The notes beneath the pieces are model-generated. The model saw only the letters and a program-made list of their open reading frames with translations, did not search any database and was not told the origin of the DNA. Positions 51,627 to 59,692 of a stretch of 64,000 bases of DNA are shown piece after piece (positions within the stretch are counted from its first letter, which is position 1; every line of letters starts with the position of its first letter). The translations under genes and the position numbers were made by a program. Source of the stretch: Clostridiales bacterium PH28_bin88 (GTDB lineage: Bacteria; Bacillota; PH28-bin88); the NCBI GenBank assembly GCA_000987045.1, contig LAKY01000058.1:91461-155460 (forward strand). The letters run 5' to 3'.

Positions 51627-51673
51627 GCGTGCCAGCAGTAATGCCGCCTGCTACCGCGAGGAAACGTTCGATT

Positions 51674-52558
51674 TTAAAACACAACAGAAGCCCGGCGGGG
51701 GTCAAAACAACACCCTACCCGTAACGAAATAATGCGCACCCCACTGGCCCGCTGCGGACCCACCTTGACGAAGGTAGCCAGCGCCGTGGTTTGCCCGCCT
51801 AAACCCAGGGGACCGATACCCGACCGGTTGACCGCCCCGGTAATACGCTGTTCCAGCGGGCTCTGCACGGTACAATCCCCATCCTTCATGGCTTCCAGCG
51901 TCAGGGAAGCGGCCTCCAGGTTGGTTCGCCCAACGCCGAAAGCCAGCACGCAGGGAAGACAACCCAGCTTGGCGGTCCCTTCCCTCGCCCAGCGGACCAT
52001 CTCCGCCAGGACCACTTCCAGAGAGTGCTGGTGGAACACCCGCATGGTTTTCCCCCGGATCTCCGGCCCGCCACCCAGCATCAATACCGTCAGTTTCACC
52101 CGGTCTCCCGGCACCCTTCTAATCTGGATGGGGGCTGGGGCCAGGGCGCCCGGGTCTTCCGCCAAGCCCGCTGATTGGGTAATGCGTTGGACTTCATCGC
52201 CTAACACCGCCATCGGACGACCTGGTAGACGGCGCAGCCCCAGTACCACCCCTTCCTCTACCGCGGCGAAAAAACCCGGCGGGAGCTGTGCCCCGTCGCC
52301 AATCTCCGCAAATACGTGAGGGATGCCGGTGTCGTCGCACAGCGGCAGCTTGCGATGGGCAGCGACCCGGAAATTCTCGATCATGGTCTCCAGCACCCAG
52401 CGTGCCTGTTCACTCTTCTCCCGGGCGAGAGCCTCGGCGTATTTCTGCATCTGGTCGGCACGCCAGCAAGTGCTGGCCTCTATGAGGGTCTCTTGCACCG
52501 CCTCAACCACTTGGCGATAAGTAATAGCCAATCCCGGTTCACCTTCCTCAGTCAACAT
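51674..52558 (-). CDS. Fumarase/mesaconase class I, alpha subunit
   Basis: This subunit of about 294 residues is the N-terminal half of class I, Fe-S-dependent hydratases. Family residues include KLPLCDDTGIPHVFAEIG (cluster cysteine), KLGCLPCVLAFGVGRTNLEA and NRSGIGPLGLGGQTTALATF. The ATG at 52558 overlaps the end of the beta gene (stop at 52548), so the pair is translationally coupled in the order beta, alpha. Two-subunit class I enzymes hydrate fumarate or mesaconate. With methylaspartate ammonia-lyase in the same cluster, mesaconate to citramalate is the preferred reading. The order beta before alpha is the reverse of many genomes. Confidence 0.88.
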   Translation of the reverse strand: MLTEEGEPGLAITYRQVVEAVQETLIEASTCWRADQMQKYAEALAREKSEQARWVLETMIENFRVAAHRKLPLCDDTGIPHVFAEIGDGAQLPPGFFAAVEEGVVLGLRRLPGRPMAVLGDEVQRITQSAGLAEDPGALAPAPIQIRRVPGDRVKLTVLMLGGGPEIRGKTMRVFHQHSLEVVLAEMVRWAREGTAKLGCLPCVLAFGVGRTNLEAASLTLEAMKDGDCTVQSPLEQRITGAVNRSGIGPLGLGGQTTALATFVKVGPQRASGVRIISLRVGCCFDPRRASVVF

Positions 52559-53075
52559 AGTTAAAAATGGATTCTCCGTGAGCAATGGCAATAATCGCCG
52601 GAAGGCCTGTCACTTCCAGTTCAAATAACGCCTCCATCCCCTCCTCCGGGAAGGCGGCGATGCGCTTTGACGCCATCAGGGTGGAGAAAAGAGCGGTCAC
52701 GGGTGGAGTTACGGCAAAGACGGAGCCATACTTTTTCAAGGCCGCAACCGTTTCTTTGCCCAGGCTTCCCTTGCCCAGGTGAATCTTGACCCCGGCCGCG
52801 GAAAGGTCGGGAATGGCGGCCTCAATTTCCAGCTTGTTGCTGGAAGTGGGGCCAATGCCCGCTGGACTCACTGCCGTGTGGAAAATCACGCTCCCTCGCA
52901 GGTCAACGTTCAGTTCTGCCAGCCGGTTATGCCGGAAATACTTCACCAGCTTCGGCAGGACCGCGTCTCGACCGGCGAATATTTTCCCGCTAATGGTGAT
53001 ATTGTCATAAATCCGCAACCGGTCAATCTCCTCCTGGCATAGCAGGGGGCTTACCAGGTTTATTGGCAAACTCAT
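52548..53075 (-). CDS. Fumarase/mesaconase class I, beta subunit
   Basis: This 175-residue subunit matches the C-terminal half of class I hydratases: DNITISGKIFAGRDAVLPKL near the start, VIFHTAVSPAGIGPTSSNKL in the first half and IHLGKGSLGKETVAALKKYG in the middle. The first ATG (53075) sits directly against the ribosome site; TTG at 53069 has 7 bases of spacing and may be the real start. A sigma-54 promoter lies 70-85 bases upstream, with the regulator's terminator beyond it. Confidence 0.9.
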   Translation of the reverse strand: MSLPINLVSPLLCQEEIDRLRIYDNITISGKIFAGRDAVLPKLVKYFRHNRLAELNVDLRGSVIFHTAVSPAGIGPTSSNKLEIEAAIPDLSAAGVKIHLGKGSLGKETVAALKKYGSVFAVTPPVTALFSTLMASKRIAAFPEEGMEALFELEVTGLPAIIAIAHGESIFNYVD

Positions 53076-53141
53076 CCCTCCATTTCTGTAAGGATTCAGA
53101 GTGGTCGTCCCATCACAGCCGGTTATTCAACCACGGATCAT

Positions 53142-53158
53142 ATGCAAATGCCATGCCA
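53142..53158 (-). promoter_or_regulatory. Sigma-54 promoter in front of the hydratase genes
   Basis: Minus-strand TGGCATGGCATTTGCAT fits the sigma-54 consensus TGGCAYRN4TTGCWT at every defined position. Initiation would fall near 53131, about 55 bases before the beta-subunit start. The gene immediately upstream encodes a sigma-54 activator, as expected. Confidence 0.8.
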
Positions 53159-53170
53159 GCCAAAAGGAAA

Positions 53171-53203
53171 AAACCTCGCAACGGCAGGAGTTTTGCGAGG
53201 TTT
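53171..53203. terminator. Terminator between the activator gene and the catabolic genes
   Basis: AAACCTCGCAA and TTGCGAGGTTT form an 11-bp stem with an 11-nt loop, flanked by A- and T-runs, so it can act in both directions. It lies about 45 bases after the activator's stop and just upstream of the sigma-54 promoter, and so isolates the two units. Confidence 0.85.
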
Positions 53204-53248
53204 TTCCGGGGATTTTTGACATGTTTGAGCAGTTGCCTCCGAGAAGCC

Positions 53249-55159
53249 TTATTCCTCCAATTCCTTTAATTTGCTCCACAGGGTGGACCTGCTGATACCC
53301 AGCAGCCGGGCCAGGGATGTTTTGTCCCCGTCAAATCGCCGCTGCAATTTTAGAATTAGCTGCAGTTCCATTTCTTTGAGCGTTCCCAGCTCCACCGTAA
53401 GGGTGTTTGGCTCCTCGATAACCTCCCGGCCTTCAAAGTGTTGCAGGTCCAGGTAGAGCTGTTCCAGCAAGTAAAATATGTCTGACGCGTCTTGAGACAG
53501 GATGGCAAATTTTTCTACGAAATTCTCCAGTTCCCGCACGTTACCGGGCCAGTGGTACTTTTTCAGCCTGTCCATAAAAATCCCGGGAATACCGGTAACC
53601 CTCACGGCCGGGCTGTGCTTTTTCAGGAAATAGCTGATGAGAAGCGGGATGTCTTCCTTGCGTTCCCTCAGCGGCGGAATGCATAGGTTAAGCACGTTGA
53701 GCCTGAAAAACAGGTCCTCGCGAAATTTCCCTTCGCGGACCTTTTGTGGCAGGTCAGCGTTGGTGGCCGCAATAACCCTCACATCTACCGGGATAATCTT
53801 ATCCCCCCCGACGCGCCGGATCACCTTCTCCTGCAAGACTCTCAGCAGCCGGGCTTGGGTGGAGAGGGAAATCTCCGAAACTTCATCCAAGAAAATGGTT
53901 CCGTGGTGGGCCAATTCAAAAAGCCCCGCTTTGCCTCCTTTTCTCGCTCCGGTGAACGCTCCTTCCTCGTAGCCAAACAGTTCGCTTTCCAGCAAGTTCT
54001 CCGGAAGGGTGGCGCAGTTGACGGCCACAAAGGGGCCTTGAGCCCGCAAGCTGGCGTTATGGATGCCGTTGGCGAAAACCTCTTTGCCAGTGCCGCTCTC
54101 TCCGGTAATTAAAATGGTGGAATCCGATCTGGCGTAGTTCCTGGCCTTGTTGATACTGTTTTGGATGGCCTGCGAACTTCCGATGATGTCCTGGAAAGTA
54201 TGGCGAGCCACCAAACCTTTGGTGTAAAGAGCCTTGCGAATCTTGTCCTCTAATACCTGGATCTTCTGGCGGTTCTCAAAGGTGATGGCCGTGCCGATGA
54301 CGCTGTCCTGGTAGTTGAGTGGGACTTTATGGATGACCACCTCATGCTGGCCCAGCACGCGAACCAGCGACCCGTTTTCCTTCGCCGTCAACTCCTTGAG
54401 CAACGGCACCTGCACCTCTGCAATGTTTTTTCTTAATAATACTCCCGGGTCGATGTCAAGCACCTGCTGGGCGGCAGAATTGATATGGGTAATCAAGCCT
54501 TCGCGGTTAACCATGATAATACCGGTATTCAGGTGATCTATCATGGCAGCAAGGTAGCCCGAAACATCCCGGCTGCGGTTGGAGATCTCCAAAATGTCTT
54601 CCGCTTGTTTGAACGCGTTGTAGATAGCTTCTCTGGTGGAATGGACCATAATGGTTTTCATCCCGTGCAACTTGGCCATTTCCAACACGAAGGCTCCGGT
54701 GGCCACCACCACGCTCGCGCGGCTGGCAAATGCCTGGGCAACATTATTCCTTAGTTCTTCCTCGTTTTGATAATAATAGATAGTCAGGTCGTCCTCATTC
54801 AAGCCCAGGATCTCGCGCATGGCTGCAAAATCATGGTAGCTTTTGTTATGTACATACTCGAAATACGCCATTTTAACGCCGAGTTTTTTGGCGCGGTACA
54901 GGGTTTGGAGAATATCAAAATTGGTTATTTCCACTAAAATGACGGGAATGGACACAGCCCGCTGGATCAGCGTGCCGGTGGCCCCCCTGCTGATAATCAG
55001 ATCAAATCCTTCGGCTTCATATTGTTGCGCGGCTTGCACCGCTTGATCAAAAACGCAAACCTTTGCCTCTACATGGTATCCCTTTTTCTGAATCAATTCA
55101 TAAGCTGCTTCGGTCATCTCAGGGTAGGCGGAATAAATAACCGCAATTTTGTAAGGCAT
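53249..55159 (-). CDS. PrpR-like sigma-54-dependent activator
   Basis: This regulator of about 636 residues has a PrpR N-terminal sensor domain (about 1-185, [20 protein letters not shown]), a PAS domain (about 195-300), an AAA+ sigma-54 domain with Walker [13 protein letters not shown] and the sigma-54 contact loop GAFTGA, then a Fis-type helix-turn-helix ([19 protein letters not shown]). PrpR-type sensors respond to small carboxylic acids such as methylcitrate. Two sigma-54 promoter matches lie just downstream in front of the hydratase and CoA-ligase genes, so it very likely controls this cluster. Start ATG 55159 behind GGGGGAAGGAT. Confidence 0.93.
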   Translation of the reverse strand: MPYKIAVIYSAYPEMTEAAYELIQKKGYHVEAKVCVFDQAVQAAQQYEAEGFDLIISRGATGTLIQRAVSIPVILVEITNFDILQTLYRAKKLGVKMAYFEYVHNKSYHDFAAMREILGLNEDDLTIYYYQNEEELRNNVAQAFASRASVVVATGAFVLEMAKLHGMKTIMVHSTREAIYNAFKQAEDILEISNRSRDVSGYLAAMIDHLNTGIIMVNREGLITHINSAAQQVLDIDPGVLLRKNIAEVQVPLLKELTAKENGSLVRVLGQHEVVIHKVPLNYQDSVIGTAITFENRQKIQVLEDKIRKALYTKGLVARHTFQDIIGSSQAIQNSINKARNYARSDSTILITGESGTGKEVFANGIHNASLRAQGPFVAVNCATLPENLLESELFGYEEGAFTGARKGGKAGLFELAHHGTIFLDEVSEISLSTQARLLRVLQEKVIRRVGGDKIIPVDVRVIAATNADLPQKVREGKFREDLFFRLNVLNLCIPPLRERKEDIPLLISYFLKKHSPAVRVTGIPGIFMDRLKKYHWPGNVRELENFVEKFAILSQDASDIFYLLEQLYLDLQHFEGREVIEEPNTLTVELGTLKEMELQLILKLQRRFDGDKTSLARLLGISRSTLWSKLKELEE

Positions 55160-55248
55160 ATCCTTCCCCCTACTTCCTTCATGGTCTTTTCCCATGATTG
55201 TTGCTACCGTCTAATTGGGTAGGCAGAGCCCCGCATGTTATTATCTAA

Positions 55249-55289
55249 ATTATATAGCAAGGTAACCTAAAATTCGACAAAACCTGTCG
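55249..55289 (-). promoter_or_regulatory. Candidate promoter and operator of the activator gene
   Basis: A TATAAT -10 box lies at 55249-55254 on the minus strand, about 90 bases upstream of the activator start. No good -35 box was found. An inverted repeat CGACA, five bases, TGTCG is at 55275-55289, where a -35 box would lie, and may be a regulator site. Confidence 0.4.
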
Positions 55290-55331
55290 TCCAATACTTT
55301 CTATTCATAATTTCATTAAACGGCTGCCTGG

Positions 55332-55358
55332 AAAAAAAGCGGGGTATCAAATCCCCGC
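55332..55358 (-). terminator. Terminator after the DUF5317 gene
   Basis: On the minus strand GCGGGG, an 8-nt loop and CCCCGC are followed by TTTTTTT. It lies 15 bases past the DUF5317 stop codon and ends the HD-GYP/DUF5317 transcript. Confidence 0.85.
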
Positions 55359-55374
55359 CGTGGAACTTGTTTGT

Positions 55375-55947
55375 TTAGACCCGGTAGCGGAGGGAGGTGA
55401 GCTTGTAGTGGCGGCGGGACTGCATGGCGCCCTGGAGGAAGAGGAAGATGCCCAAAGCCATTACCGCGTCGCCGGGGCTCATCATCTTACCCCGCGGGAA
55501 AGGCATGGGAATGATGTCCGCCAGGAAAGGCAGGCGGGTTTCGGGGCCAATAACGGTATAAGTGGCCAAATTACCCTGCAGCAGCGATTCTTTATACTCC
55601 GGCGCGAGCCCGTCCAGGCTAGCGGGCATCATCCCGCCGTTGGCAGCGATGACTATAAAGTTGAGAAAGACACCCAGGGCGATTATCTTCATCCCGGGAA
55701 GTTTGCGGTTAGCAAACAGGAATAAAAATAACAGGATATAGGAAAAGAGATGCAGGTACATGGTATAGGAAATGACCTGGGTCATTCCCCGTTCCATGGC
55801 GAAGTTTAAAAACCACTGGATAAAATATGCTGATAAGGCCAACACCAGCACTCTGATCGGTTGGGACCCGATATTTCGCAGCCTTCCACCGCGAATCCTC
55901 CCTACAAGAATGCCCAGAATCACCGCCTCAAAGATCAAGTGCCCCAC
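55375..55947 (-). CDS. DUF5317 membrane protein
   Basis: This 190-residue protein has four or five hydrophobic helices and matches DUF5317, a family of unknown role common in clostridia: EAVILGILVGRIRGGRLRNI at the start and FIVIAANGGMMPASLDGLAP in the middle, then DIIPMPFPRGKMMSPGDAVM. It follows the HD-GYP gene after 11 bases and ends with a clear terminator. Apparently a GTG start. No function is known; the linkage to HD-GYP suggests a signalling context. Confidence 0.8.
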   Translation of the reverse strand: MGHLIFEAVILGILVGRIRGGRLRNIGSQPIRVLVLALSAYFIQWFLNFAMERGMTQVISYTMYLHLFSYILLFLFLFANRKLPGMKIIALGVFLNFIVIAANGGMMPASLDGLAPEYKESLLQGNLATYTVIGPETRLPFLADIIPMPFPRGKMMSPGDAVMALGIFLFLQGAMQSRRHYKLTSLRYRV

Positions 55948-55958
55948 CGTCCCTTTGT

Positions 55959-57314
55959 CTAAATTCTGTCATCGCCGCACTCGTGCTCGATTGGTACTTT
56001 CTGCCTGTGTGAGGCTACTTCCTCCCTGGCCGCGGCTGCTTCCGCCAGAGTTTTTTGTTCTGCTTTATTTGAGAGGTTAAGGGATGGATACACATTAATA
56101 AAGGCTTTCACAACCCCGGGGTCGAACTGCCTGCCGGAACACCCCTTGATTTCCTCCAGGGCGGCTTCCGGTGCCCTGGCCGGACGGTAGGGGCGGTCGC
56201 TGGTCATGGCGTCAAAGGCGTCGGCAACGGCGATGATGCGGGACCCCAGCGGGATGGCTGCTCCCACCAGGCCGTCGGGATACCCCTTACCGTCCCACTT
56301 CTCGTGGTGGTGGCGGACAATATCCGCCCCTGATGCCAACATTTTTACGTTGGCGACTATCTCCGCCCCTATGGCGGCATGATGCTGCATCTGGGCAAAC
56401 TCGTCCCTGTCAAGACTTCCCGGCTTGTTGAGGATAGCTTCGGGTATGCCGATCTTGCCGGCATCATGAAGTACCGCAATATATTGCAATTGTTCCACCT
56501 GATCCTCCGGCCTCTTCATTTCCCGGGCGATGGCCACGGCATACCGCGCCACCCGCTCCGAGTGGCCGCGGGTGTAGGGGTCCTTGGCGTCGATGGCCGC
56601 CGCCAGGCTCTGGATGGTATCCAGAAAGCTCTGGCGCATGTCCATATACGACTGAAATGAGTGGCGGGCGATTAATAAAGGGACGAAAAAGAGTAATACC
56701 CCAAACCCGCCTGTAGACCGAAACACCAGGGCAATCAGCACCCCCAAAGGAGCCAGGGCCATCAAATTGGGTATCATCCACCGGAAGTTGGTCGCCCAGA
56801 TGGCCCACGGAGAGACTTCTTGCGCCAAGGCCATCACTATGGTCACCAGGCCGATATTGATGCCCACATCCACCAGCAGTGCAGTCATGATGGGAAGGAG
56901 ATCCATCATAAAAACAGGTTCCAATCTGCCGTTCAGGAGGTGGTAGGTTAGTGCCGCCAGCCCTACACTTAGTATGAGTTGTCCAGAGTTGAAGAGGTAT
57001 TTGTGTAAAGGATAGGGACGTTCCCTTTTACTGCTGAGTAAATCTCCTAATATAGCCACCAAAACAGCCACGAAAGGGGGAAATAGCAGGATTGAAGCAA
57101 ACACCAACGCAAAACTCACCGTCACCTGCCCGCCACGGGGCAAGGATACCGGGAGAGAATCCGATAGTACGGTCAGAATTAAAAAAAGCAAAAAGCCGCC
57201 CCAATTGATCGGAGTATCAATACTTAATCTGAAAAGGTTCAGGGCGAGAATACAACCTGAACAAAATACCAGCAAGATGAAAATACGTGCCTTGTAAGGT
57301 AGGTCTTTCAACAC
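55959..57314 (-). CDS. Membrane HD-GYP domain phosphodiesterase
   Basis: This 451-residue protein has an N-terminal membrane region (about 1-215, eight or so helices) and a C-terminal HD-GYP domain. The domain shows RGHSERVARYAVAIARE, the metal pair in VLHDAGKIGIPEAILNKPG, HHAAIGAEIV, and the GYP signature in KWDGKGYPDGL. Such proteins degrade cyclic di-GMP. All catalytic residues appear present. A sensory ligand for the membrane domain is unknown. Start is GTG followed by TTG. It leads the DUF5317 gene in a two-gene unit. Confidence 0.9.
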   Translation of the reverse strand: MLKDLPYKARIFILLVFCSGCILALNLFRLSIDTPINWGGFLLFLILTVLSDSLPVSLPRGGQVTVSFALVFASILLFPPFVAVLVAILGDLLSSKRERPYPLHKYLFNSGQLILSVGLAALTYHLLNGRLEPVFMMDLLPIMTALLVDVGINIGLVTIVMALAQEVSPWAIWATNFRWMIPNLMALAPLGVLIALVFRSTGGFGVLLFFVPLLIARHSFQSYMDMRQSFLDTIQSLAAAIDAKDPYTRGHSERVARYAVAIAREMKRPEDQVEQLQYIAVLHDAGKIGIPEAILNKPGSLDRDEFAQMQHHAAIGAEIVANVKMLASGADIVRHHHEKWDGKGYPDGLVGAAIPLGSRIIAVADAFDAMTSDRPYRPARAPEAALEEIKGCSGRQFDPGVVKAFINVYPSLNLSNKAEQKTLAEAAAAREEVASHRQKVPIEHECGDDRI

Positions 57315-57374
57315 CCTCGCCTCGCTCCAAAGACAGCTTATTCCAAATTTAATTGAAGACCGGCAGAAACTATT

Positions 57375-57440
57375 TTACCACTTCACGTGCGCGCCCCCGG
57401 CTAATACCAGGCTGACCAGCGCGACCAAAACCTTTAACAC
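57375..57440 (-). CDS. Possible 21-residue hydrophobic peptide
   Basis: A GTG at 57440, eight bases after AAGGAG, opens a 21-codon frame with the sequence MLKVLVALVSLVLAGGAHV plus KW. The peptide is one hydrophobic segment with a small polar tail. It sits alone in the 287-bp gap between the hypothetical gene at 57602 and the HD-GYP gene. No relative is recognised and such short frames occur by chance. It could be a leader or a small membrane peptide. The rest of the gap holds nothing I can identify. Confidence 0.25.
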   Translation of the reverse strand: MLKVLVALVSLVLAGGAHVKW

Positions 57441-57601
57441 CTTACTCACTCCTTGACCCCCCTCGCGGTAATCTCAGCCCGATACCGCTAAATCGGCCGG
57501 AAACCGCTCCGCTCGGGGTCCTCTTCACTCGTGCTTCCGCTACAGCTGAAAGATTTTTTCAACAAACTAACCATTGAGGTGATTTCTGCCGGCTTCAAAT
57601 A

Positions 57602-58246
57602 TTAATCTCTTTTAAGTAAAGCCAGGCGCCGGTTCATGGCGTCCAGCGCCGCTCTCGCCACCGCCTCTCTGTCATCCCCGGAACTCATGGCGGTTCCAAG
57701 GAGGGTATCCTCTCCCCTGGGAGTTACCAGTGAAACCCCTACCATGATTACTTCCCGTCCGGCGAAAGACACCTTCTGTACGTCTTCCAACATGAAACGG
57801 GCTGTCCCCCCAAGGAAGGCCTCTACCGCTCCAAGGGCGGCCATGGCCACTAACCGGAGGCGGTTCTTGACGACGTTCGGTCCCAGGACCTTTCCCTCGA
57901 AAGGCTCGCCGTTGAAGAAGACCGTTACCTTCGCTTCAGCCTGGATGCCGCTGGTGCTGAGTTCGATACCCCCCAACTGGGGCCTGGCTTCGGGAACCAG
58001 TACCGCTGCCTCTTCCCCCTGGATCTGGGCCACACTGATCTTCTTGTGGTCCAGGTGGATGCCCAGTTGCACCAGCACGGCTGATTCCACGTCCCTGACT
58101 ACCTGCTTGGGACTGCGAGTGGCGTCCGCCAGCACGTGCACCTCGATGATGCTTCCATCGTCCCCGGCCACCACCTTGGCAGAGATCACGCCCCGCACCT
58201 GCTGGATGACCTGTTCAATCTCCAGTACCCGACTCGTACCCGTCAC
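57602..58246 (-). CDS. Hypothetical protein with repeated beta-alpha pattern
   Basis: I do not recognise this 214-residue protein. Residues 1-85 alternate strand and helix (VIQQVRGVISAKVVAGDDG, then IIEVHVLADATRSPKQVV, then VESAVLVQLGIHLD), similar in pattern to small ferredoxin-like regulatory domains. A second half begins around residue 100 (QAEAKVTVFFNGEPFEGKVL) and ends with an alanine-rich helix. There are no membrane helices and no cysteines. The frame has normal codon use and a complete length. It stands alone between the small-peptide gap and the aminotransferase operon's terminator. A protein-interaction or ligand-sensing role is possible but unsupported. Confidence 0.75.
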   Translation of the reverse strand: MTGTSRVLEIEQVIQQVRGVISAKVVAGDDGSIIEVHVLADATRSPKQVVRDVESAVLVQLGIHLDHKKISVAQIQGEEAAVLVPEARPQLGGIELSTSGIQAEAKVTVFFNGEPFEGKVLGPNVVKNRLRLVAMAALGAVEAFLGGTARFMLEDVQKVSFAGREVIMVGVSLVTPRGEDTLLGTAMSSGDDREAVARAALDAMNRRLALLKRD

Positions 58247-58353
58247 GCCTCCCGCTCCCTCCGGTTATGCTCCACGGATCTACATATTCTACCCGAAGGG
58301 TCTTTTTTCCTTTTTTGCCTTTTCATTAATATCTATTATTCGCAAATAAATTA

Positions 58354-58378
58354 ACGGCCTGCTTAGTAAGCAGGCCGT
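58354..58378 (-). terminator. Terminator after the aminotransferase operon
   Basis: ACGGCCTGCTT, a 3-nt loop and AAGCAGGCCGT form a perfect 11-bp stem, followed on the minus strand by TAATTTATTT. It lies within 10 bases of the aminotransferase stop. Confidence 0.85.
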
Positions 58379-58386
58379 ATCGCAGC

Positions 58387-59661
58387 CTAAAGACCGCGGG
58401 TAAGCGCTCCGGCAAGGACCTTCAATGCCTGGTCGATTTCATCCCGGGTAACCGTGGTGGGAGCGATCAAACGGATTACGTTCTTGTAAGCCCCGCAACC
58501 CAGCAAGATCAGACCCTCCTCAAGACACCCGGCCAGTACCCGGTTAACCAGCGCCCCGTCGGGCTCCCGGTCGGGGCCCACCAGTTCCACACCGGTCATC
58601 AATCCAAGGCCCCGCACGTCCCCGATTACCGGATACCGGGCTTGCAGTTCCCGCAGGCCGGCCTGCAGGTATGCGCCCATGGCCGCCGCGTTCTCCACCA
58701 GGCCTTCTTCTAGCAACTCGATCGTCGCCAAGGCGGCAGCACACGCCACCGGGTTGCCGCCGTAGGTGCCGCCATGGGCTCCCGCCGGCCAGGCTCGCAT
58801 CAGGTCAGCCCGGCCTACCACGGCGCTCAGGGGAAACCCCGAAGCAATACCCTTGGCCAAAGAGGTTATATCCGCGCGAATACCGAAATGCTCGGCCGCG
58901 AACATCTTACCCGTCCGGCCAAAACCGGTTTGAATTTCATCAAAGATCAGGGCAATGCCATGGTCGTCGCAAATGCGCCTTAAACCCTGCATGAACCCGA
59001 CAGGAGGCACCACATACCCCCCCTCACCCTGTACCGGCTCAACGATGATTGCCGCCACACTCTCCGGGTCCACTTGCAGCTTGAAGATCCGGTTAAACTG
59101 CTCCAGGCATTCCATGGCACAGGTTGCGTCGACCCTGCCAAACGGGCAGCGATAGCAGTACGGGTATTCGGCAAAGTACACGCTGGGCAGCAATCCCTCG
59201 TAGTGTTTCCGGTAAGCGGCGTTGGAGGTGGTCAGGGAAACAGATCCAAGGGTCCTGCCGTGAAAACCTCCTTTAAAGGCAATCACCGCCGGGCGCCCGC
59301 TGACGTATTTGGCCAGCTTGATGGCCCCCTCGTTGGCCTCTGCCCCGCTGTTGCTGAAGTAGACCATGGTATCTCCGCCCGTCAGTTCCACCAGCTTTTC
59401 CGCCAGCTTTACGTAGGACTCGTAATACACCACATTATGGCCCGCATGCACCATGCTTTCCATCTGCGCCCGGGCAGCCGCCACCACCCGGGGATGGGTG
59501 TGCCCGGTATTACACACCGCCACCCCGCTGGCAAAATCCAGGTATTTCTTGCCGTCCTCACCATAAAGGTAGCTCCCCTCGGCCTTGACAACCCCCAGCC
59601 TGGTAGCCCTGCCGGCCGCCGGGGGTAAGACTTTTTGCGCCCGTTCAAACAACGTTGACAA
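58387..59661 (-). CDS. Class III (GabT-like) aminotransferase
   Basis: This PLP enzyme of about 424 residues belongs to the omega-amino-acid aminotransferase group. It shows NTGHTHPRVVAAARAQ near the start, FSNSGAEANEGAIKLAKYVS, GGFHGRTLGSVSLTTSN, FDEIQTGFGRTGKMFAAEHF and the PLP lysine in LAKGIASGFPLSAVV. It converts an omega-amino acid such as GABA to an aldehyde, with 2-oxoglutarate or pyruvate as acceptor. The GTG at 59670 lies inside the ribosome site GGAGG; the TTG at 59661 is better spaced. Cotranscribed with an aldehyde oxidoreductase that would use the aldehyde. Acetylornithine transaminase is less likely. Confidence 0.9.
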   Translation of the reverse strand: MSTLFERAQKVLPPAAGRATRLGVVKAEGSYLYGEDGKKYLDFASGVAVCNTGHTHPRVVAAARAQMESMVHAGHNVVYYESYVKLAEKLVELTGGDTMVYFSNSGAEANEGAIKLAKYVSGRPAVIAFKGGFHGRTLGSVSLTTSNAAYRKHYEGLLPSVYFAEYPYCYRCPFGRVDATCAMECLEQFNRIFKLQVDPESVAAIIVEPVQGEGGYVVPPVGFMQGLRRICDDHGIALIFDEIQTGFGRTGKMFAAEHFGIRADITSLAKGIASGFPLSAVVGRADLMRAWPAGAHGGTYGGNPVACAAALATIELLEEGLVENAAAMGAYLQAGLRELQARYPVIGDVRGLGLMTGVELVGPDREPDGALVNRVLAGCLEEGLILLGCGAYKNVIRLIAPTTVTRDEIDQALKVLAGALTRGL

Positions 59662-59692
59662 GTTCGACACCTCCGACTGTCTGCATGTAGTT

